A stretch of DNA of 64,000 nt from Vitis vinifera (taxonomy: Eukaryota; Streptophyta; Magnoliopsida; Vitales; Vitaceae): contig NC_081815.1 in assembly GCF_030704535.1 (NCBI RefSeq), forward strand, positions 4,412,501 through 4,476,500. The letters run 5' to 3'. Below, piece by piece: positions 57,602 to 64,000 of the stretch. The position numbers and the translations under genes were made by a program. Position 1 is the first letter of the stretch, and each line of letters begins with the position of its first letter. The notes beneath the pieces are model-generated. The model was not told where the DNA came from. It did no database searches and worked only from the letters and a program-made list of their open reading frames with translations.

Positions 57602-60600
57602 ATGGAGAACAAGCCTCAGCACAAGAAGAAGAAATGGTTCCTTCCACTGGTTTTCTCCCTTCTGGTCTTCTCTTTTCTTGTTGTACTAGCGATCTTCACC
57701 TCCACCTCCACCTCGCCGTTTCACCGCCAACCCATCAAGGTGCAGAACCCTGTTTTTGTGGAATCGAAGCTGGGGTTGGCTTCTGCGAGCTCCGCCAATT
57801 CTGTGCCCAGAATTGCTTACTTAATTTCTGGGTCGAAGGGGGATGGTTTGAGCTTGAGGAGGACGCTGAAGGCTCTGTACCATCCATGGAACCAGTACGC
57901 TGTGCATTTGGACCTCAAGGCCTCGCCCGAGGAGAGATTGGAGTTGTTGAATTTTGTGAAGAACGAATCTGTTTTTTCCAGGTGGGGTAATGTTAGGGTG
58001 ATTGTGAGGGCCAATTTGGTTACGTATAGAGGGCCTACTATGGTTAGTAATACGCTTCATGCTGCGGCGATTTTGATGAAGGAAGGTGGAGATTGGGATT
58101 GGTTCATCAATTTGAGTGCCTCCGACTATCCTCTGGTGACCCAAGATGGTATGTAAGGAAATTTTAATTTTCCTTTCCTTTTTCTTTGGAGGAATGGTTT
58201 TTTAAGATTTTGATTTTATTTATTTATTTATTTATGTATGGCGTTTTATGATGTGCTCTCTATATCAGATTGGGTATTAAATTATTCTGTGTGGGTGGGT
58301 AGGAGGGAGGAGAGGAATTTATGATTTTCTTTTTGGGTGGAATTGGACTGGGTCTCGAATTGCTAGTGGTTTGGGGGTGGAGGGTGGGTTTGTGATTTTG
58401 ATTTCATCTATGTATTTACGTTTTAAGCTGTGATTTCTATATTATAATTGGGTACTGAATTATTCTTCGTGTGGTTGTTGGGAGGGAGGGGAAGAATTTA
58501 TGATTTTCTTTTTGGGTGAAATTGGACTGGCTCCAGATTGCTAGCGGTTTTGTATTCGTTTGCTAAAAAATGCAGCGTTGTGTTATACTTGTAGTTTTGG
58601 AAGGGTTGTCTTGTGAGCTCCATCTTTATAACCATTTTAAAATCAATTCCATCACTGCTCACTGCACTGAACCCAGAAATTGTTCTATTGTTTTTCCCGT
58701 TATTTGTTTTCATATAATCTAAGAAGTGGCTACTTTCTATAAGCTGCAGTCCATGGCTGATGCCTTTGGTTTTGTGTTCTTCTATGTACACAACAGATCT
58801 ACTTCACACTTTGTCAACTATTCCAAGGGACCTCAATTTTATCGAGCATACCAGTGATATTGGATGGAAAGAGTACGCGTTCATCTCTCTTTGTTTCGAA
58901 AATTAGTTTATTTTTCCTGATTCAGTTCTAAAGTAGAGTGTATTCTGTTTGTGAGCTATAACAACTCTGCTCATAGGATTACATCTGGTGAATATTCATA
59001 GGTATCAAAGAGCCAAGCCTCTTATAATAGATCCAGGGCTGTATAGCTTAAAAAAGACAGATGTGTTTTGGGCAACAGAAACAAGGAGTGTACCAACAGC
59101 ATATAGACTGTTTACAGGTGAGGGTTTATATTGATTATGCTTCATATCATGGCTGAAAATCCACATGTTTTTTCTTTTCTACATTTATTAAGTTTGGTTT
59201 TCCTCCAACTAGAATGTCAAAGTAGTCTTTGAGAAGTGTAGCCTCTCAATAATTAGGGTATAGAAATGTGGTAGCATAATTGCCTGGGTTGCGTTGGCCA
59301 CCAAGCTAGGTGAGGTAGATAAAAGTCACCTCTTGAAGATCCCGACAAGGCTGCTTCAGAGAGTTGATGCCTAGGTGGTTGCCTTGGCATAAGGCTTAAG
59401 GCATAGAGGCAAACCACCTTTGACCATAGGTTAAGATTAAACATATTGTAATTTAATTCAATCTAACATTAAATTAAACAGAGTATAAGATGATATACTA
59501 CATTATCAATCACAGTAATAATGAGACGAAGGGTTATCAATCTTGTCTTGATGGAAGTGATGACATTTTTAATTTCAATAATGACTATGATGATGATGCT
59601 TAAAACTTCTCTAAAACGTTCATGCTCTTATTTTGTTTGTTTATTCTAATTTTTAGATGTTTGGAATTGAGAATATGCATTTGGTCAAGATCAATTTCTC
59701 TAAACAATATAATGTTTCAAATGATATGTGGTATAATATTTAACATTTTGAATAATTGTTACTATTTTATTAATTTTATAAGACACCTTAAGGGATAAAA
59801 AATTATTAGTGTTGATTGCTAAAGATAATACTTATATTGGTTAAGTATAGAATAGGTACATATATGTATGTTTTTTATTGCCTTACTACAGTCATATTAT
59901 CACCTTGTTTTTCTTGTTTCACCTTATGCTAAAAGGAGTCATATCACGTTGACATAGCCTTTTGCCTTTGACAACATTGCCCGCAATCGTCTTGGCAACA
60001 TAGAGCAGAGCATTCACATTTATGGCTTGTATTTGTGCAGTATTACCAAAAACTGGCCAATTACCCTATCTCTTCAAGTGGTTGTGGCTGCCATCTTCAG
60101 TATCACTCTGTTTAGCATTTGCACATATTGGCATTAGGCCTAGAAATCTCTGTTTCAGATATCTGTCAATGGTTTTATCAGTTGTATTTTGTATGGCATG
60201 AAGTGAGGTTGAACTATTAATTTAAATTCTAACAGTGTCATTCTCACTAGTAACTATTCTTACAATGTCTAGGTCCTTGGAACATATTTCAACTGACATT
60301 TCATTGAAGTTTGTCAAAAACTTCATTAGGACTTTCAAACAATTATGCTCTACGAACTAATTAACTACACCTTCGTCAACAGACATTTGGCATATGTTAC
60401 TGCCAAATTTGTTTTGGTGTGAAATGCTAGTGGGAGATAGGATAAAAGCTCACAACACCAAGACCCCATGTTCTTTCTTGAGTCTCAGAATGTTAGGATT
60501 TAGAGAACTTCGTATTGGCTCCAATTTAATGAAATAAAATGATCTGAAATCATGAATTTGTTGAGCTTGGTATGATTTCTATAGGTTTAGCCGAGTTGCA

Positions 60601-63484
60601 CAGCATATTTTCTTGAGCCTAACTCTTGAAAGGCTTATTGGACTTGAACACAACCACTTTATGAGTTTTATGAATGTATTTTTGCGGTGTATCAAACCAC
60701 TTTAGTAAGCAGGTGACATTTTGTTGGGGTAAATGTAATGCCAGTTGGTAATTTGATCTGAAGATATTATGGTTTCTAATGACTGTCAAAATATTGTGTG
60801 AATGGCCGAATACTTTGGCCTTGAGTTTTGTATATTATATATAGACTTTACAAGGATGCTATACATGGAAAGCAAATAAAAGCAAATAAATTCCCTCATG
60901 ATTCTAGTCCTATACATGTAAATTATAATCTGTCAAATAATATATGCTAATTGTACATAATAATAAATGGAGAAATAAGGAAACAATTGTAGGCTAAAAT
61001 AAGGAAAGAAGTGTGGGTTAAAATAAGGAAAGAAGTGTGGACAGCAAAGCTGTCCTTTGACAGCCCCCCTCAAATTGATGCAGGTTGATCAACAAGCATC
61101 AATTTGTTACTTAGCAAGCAATGTCGATGACGAGGGAGAGCCTTGGTGAAGATATCAGCAATTTGTAAGTCAGTGGAAATATGTGGAAGAGTGATAACAC
61201 GAGCTTCATAGGCTTCACGGATAGAGTGACAATCCACTTCAATATGCTTTGTGCGCTCATGATAGACAGGATTGGTCGTGATTTGAATAGCACTTGTATT
61301 ATCGGCATGTAGAGGTGTAGGATTGGTCTCAGAAAAATCTAACTCCGCAAGCAAACCTCGAAGCCAAATGATTTCAGAACAAGTAAGAGACATCGCCCAG
61401 TACTCAGATTCCGTAGATGACTTAGAGACTCTGTCTTGCTTCTTACTTTTCACAAACATCTTAAACTAAAGCTGGGCTAGAGTCCGAGAGCCCCTAGGGC
61501 TAAATCCGAGAGCCCCTAGGGCTAAATCAGAGAGCCCCTAGGGCTAAATCCGAGAGCCCTTAGGGCTAAATCCGAGAGCCCCTAGGGCTAAATCCGAGAG
61601 CCCCTAGGGCTAAATCCGAGAGCCCCTAGGGCTAAATCCGAGAGCCCCTAGGGCTAAATTCGAGAAAACCCAAAGAAAAACCTAGAAAGCGTGTAAACTC
61701 TAGGTTCAAAATACAAGCTCTGATACCATGTCAAAATATTGTGTGAATGGCCTAATACTTTGGCCTTGAGTTTTGTATATTATATATAGACTTTACAAGG
61801 ATGCTATACATGGAAAGCAAATAAAAGCAAATAAATTCCCTCATGATTCTAGTCCTATACATGTAAATTATAATCTGTCAAATAATATATGCTAATTGTA
61901 CAGAATAATAAATGGAGAAATAAGGAAACAATTGTAGGCTAAAATAAGGAAAGAAGTGTGGGTTAAAATAAGGAAAGAAGTGTGGACAGCAAAGCTGTCC
62001 TTTGACATGATCCAGATTCTTCCAATGGCCTAATTATTATATGTATTGATTAGCTTGTGAAAGAAATAAACTTTTCTAGGAATAAAATATCAGAGCTGTG
62101 TTGGGAAGTTGAATGAGCATTAGGTGGAGTGGGGGCTGGGGTATCACATTTGGCTCTTTTTGGTACCTAAAGATGGGTGTAGGTGTATATTGAAATAGGC
62201 CTTTTACCAACTGTTACAAATCTATGGGCTCTCTAGGGGGTTAACCCTTGGTTGCATAAGTTTGAACTGCAAAATTGACAGGGTGAGTTTCAGTACTTGC
62301 CACCAACTGCTTTCACATCAGGTTCATGGAAGCCTCTCTATTGTCACATTCCAGTGACCACAGGATATGGCTTCAATTTTTAGAGGATGACTTAAAGTTG
62401 AGAGCCAGATGCAAATAAAGAATTTTCAGAACCTGATGGATCAGGCTAGAATTCTTAAAGCCAACTCCAAAAAGTTGGGAAAGGCTTGCTGCCCTGGTTT
62501 GTGCTACTGGGTCCTTTGTTCAATTGGTTGAAAATCCAATTAACATGAAATTGGCCCATGTTCTGACAGTTCATTCAAGTCAACCACATGCCTTTTCTCT
62601 GTCATAGTTGTATACCAACCTGCTTCAGGTCTGGTTTATGTCAGCTCAGCAGTGGAAAAGAAAATGTTGGTCCAGCGGTCTTACACCTTAAACTGCCCTG
62701 CCATTGCACCCTTTTTCATACGAGTGAAGGTGTGGACACTGAATGGTGTATTTTCAGTAATGGGATTTAAGGACCAGACATTTGCATGAGCCTGGCAAGG
62801 TCAGCTTGAAGTCTACAAAGAAAATTTTCAAATTTGTTGCAATACTGAAAATTTTAGAAGTTTGATGACTATACTATTTTATTTTTCCCCTCAATTGTCA
62901 TCTTAGTTGAAATAATGTGAATGAATAGCTTTTATTTAGTCATTATTGTGTTTATTATTTTCTCAGGTTCTGCTTGGATGATGCTCTCACGCTCTTTTGT
63001 GGAATATACATTATGGGGTTGGGACAACCTCCCAAGAATAGTCCTCATGTACTATGCCAACTTTCTTTCTTCACCTGAAGGGTATTTCCATACGGTTATC
63101 TGCAATGCAGAGGAATTTCGGAACACAACAGTTAACCATGACCTCCACTTCATTTCATGGGACAACCCTCCGAAGCAGCACCCACATTTCCTAACTGTTG
63201 ACAACTACCAGTCAATGATAGGCAGCAATGCCCCCTTTGCGAGGAAATTTGGCAGGAATGAACCAGTTCTTGACAAGATTGATAAGGAGCTACTGGGTCG
63301 AAGCGCAGATGGGTTCGTGCCAGGTGGATGGTTCAACAATGAAGGAAACACAAACATTACAGCCCCACATGATATCATAGCTAATGTCTCTATACTCAGG
63401 CCTGGTCCCGGTGCTGAAAGGCTCAACCGCCTCATAACTGGCTTGTTATCAGCAGAAGATTTCCAGAGAAACCAATGTGCCTGA
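57602..63484 (+). CDS. GT14 glycosyltransferase, GLCAT14-like (beta-glucuronosyltransferase)
   Basis: Exons are 57602-58148, 58797-58872, 59002-59117 and 62967-63484, coding for 418 aa with GT-AG borders and phases that close. It is a type II Golgi protein: a short basic tail (HKKKKW) precedes one membrane segment at about residues 12-32, then a luminal GT14 (Branch) domain. Family motifs include RIAYLISGSKGD, DWDWFINLSASDYPLVTQD, PLIIDPGLYSLKK, the exon 4 start GSAWMMLSRSFVEY, YFHTVICNAEEF and PGPGAERLNRLI. The closest match from memory is Arabidopsis GLCAT14A-C, which add glucuronic acid to arabinogalactan proteins. An in-frame ATG at 57569 would add 11 residues but has a weaker context than 57602 (A at -3, G at +4). 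Intron 3 is 3.8 kb because of a retrotransposon. Confidence 0.9.
58205..58565 (+). repeat. Tandem duplication of about 185 bp in intron 1 of the GLCAT14-like gene
   Basis: Two adjacent units each contain gattttgattt, a mostly conserved atcagattgggtattaaattattct or aattgggtactgaattattct block, gggaggggaa and then gaatttatgattttcttttt with ttggactgg. They are about 185 bp apart and moderately diverged. Confidence 0.7.
60784..61062 (-). repeat. 3' LTR of the intronic Copia element
   Basis: A 279-bp repeat of 61729-62007, preceded on the minus strand by the polypurine tract GAGGGGGGC. Confidence 0.88.
61070..61459 (-). pseudogene. Copia RNase H C-terminal remnant
   Basis: A 129-codon frame carries the end of Copia pol: SKSSTESEY (RNase H), an ADNTSAIQI block, THIEVDCHSIRE-like (TKHIEVDCHSIRE) and FTKALPRHRH near the end. 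It stops just before the polypurine tract. The rest of pol is gone, so it cannot act alone. Confidence 0.9.
61486..61661. repeat. 22-bp minisatellite, eight copies
   Basis: The unit is GAGAGCCCCTAGGGCTAAATCC, repeated eight times with one or two changes in some copies (61486-61661). The core AGCCCCTAGGGCT is nearly palindromic. It lies inside the Copia element, between the RNase H remnant and the primer-binding-site leader. Confidence 0.93.
61729..62007 (-). repeat. 5' LTR of the intronic Copia element
   Basis: A 279-bp copy of 60784-61062. The initiator-Met primer-binding site (minus, TGGTATCAGAGC) lies immediately to its left. Confidence 0.88.
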
Positions 63485-64000
63485 CATTTGAGAACCAGCA
63501 AGCAACCACAGTAAGGCTCCCAGCTTCTACCTTATACTGGATTCACGTATCAGTTCCCCGCTGCTCAATTAATAACAGAGGCTTGCCAATTGCAATAACA
63601 ACATGGATACACAAGTTATGGGGTGAAGGGAAAGATATACCTGTCTGTACTGTTTGCCTTTACCCTTTTATTTTCCAATGAACCTCCAAGCCCCATGGCT
63701 AAAGCTTTATCCTTATTATTTTTTGTTTATAAAGCTGATTTAACATTTCCAAATTAAACTCCATTAATTTGTTTTGTTGCACCTTGCATGGAACTTGCGG
63801 GTAGCAGCAAGCCTTAAAATTAGAGGACCCCATATTAGAAACTGAATCCATGGACTTATGAAATTGATTTTTCCTACGAATTGTGTTTCTTCCAACGACC
63901 TGTTCAAGCTAATATTCCAGGGAAGATTGACTTTTTAATTTCATGAAACAGAGAATCTTATTAAGGAAGAAAAGGGGGCCCATACATGTTCCTTGCACTC
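63485..64000 (+). other. 3' UTR and flank of the GLCAT14-like gene
   Basis: After the TGA the sequence has no further coding domain. The first few hundred bases are presumably 3' UTR. I see no other gene up to the window end. Confidence 0.5.

Larger units (their letters stand above)
60784..62007 (-). mobile_element. Young deleted Ty1/Copia element in intron 3 of the GLCAT14-like gene
   Basis: LTRs of 279 bp (60784-61062 and 61729-62007) have ends TGTCAAA...TTTGACA and differ at only about two bases. On the minus strand the right LTR is followed by a primer-binding site TGGTATCAGAGC (initiator tRNA-Met), and a G-rich tract GAGGGGGGC precedes the left LTR. Between them only the RNase H tail and a minisatellite remain, so most of gag-pol is deleted. 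No clean 5-bp target duplication is seen. The element is antisense to the host gene. Confidence 0.88.

Noticed and set aside
59250-59420. Possible SINE-like or repeat segment in intron 3 of the GLCAT14-like gene (gcctaggtggttgcc region)
   Set aside because: No ends, internal promoter boxes or target duplication were clear enough to call an element.
61486-61661. CRISPR-like array
   Set aside because: The units abut with no unique spacers, the organism is a plant, and the array sits inside a retrotransposon. It is a minisatellite.

Overview
This window is nuclear DNA of a flowering plant. The genes have short introns with GT-AG borders, the proteins are typical of eudicots, and most of the sequence is AT-rich intergenic DNA packed with LTR retrotransposons, solo LTRs and small inverted-repeat elements. 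A woody eudicot such as grapevine is my best guess from the overall look of the proteins and elements, but the sequence alone does not prove it.

Layout. 1-760: tail of a decayed Copia element. 5482-7908: a young, internally deleted Copia element with a perfect target duplication. 9124-12775: an intact nitrate/peptide transporter gene of the NPF6.2 type, with its 3' flank repeated three times in tandem. 15575-25675: a 10.1-kb Ty3/Gypsy element of the Tat type with target duplication; its gag-pol is broken, and it carries a separate multi-exon gene on its opposite strand. 26.9-40.8 kb: a tandem cluster of NPF copies, with one intact gene (31097-34285, 587 aa) and at least three broken ones. One of the broken copies was hit by three LTR insertions inside its exons. 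43380-44432 (minus): an intronless sugar-phosphate/phosphate translocator-like gene. 44.6-57.4 kb: a gene desert with degenerate repeats, a (TA)24 microsatellite and a relic of an organelle-type tRNA-Ser gene. 57602-63484: a GT14 (GLCAT14-like) glycosyltransferase gene whose third intron holds a second young, deleted Copia element containing a 22-bp minisatellite.

How the parts relate. The NPF copies share intron positions and even intron sequence, so they arose by DNA-level tandem duplication, not retroposition. The two intact genes differ at a key site: the copy at 31 kb keeps the histidine that binds nitrate in Arabidopsis NRT1.1, while the NPF6.2-type gene has tyrosine. The retroelements explain much of the rest: two recent non-autonomous Copia insertions, one Gypsy element, three solo-LTR-like insertions and a Mutator-like MITE just upstream of the intact NPF paralog. 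I did not see bacterial-type systems, CRISPR arrays or functional RNA genes.
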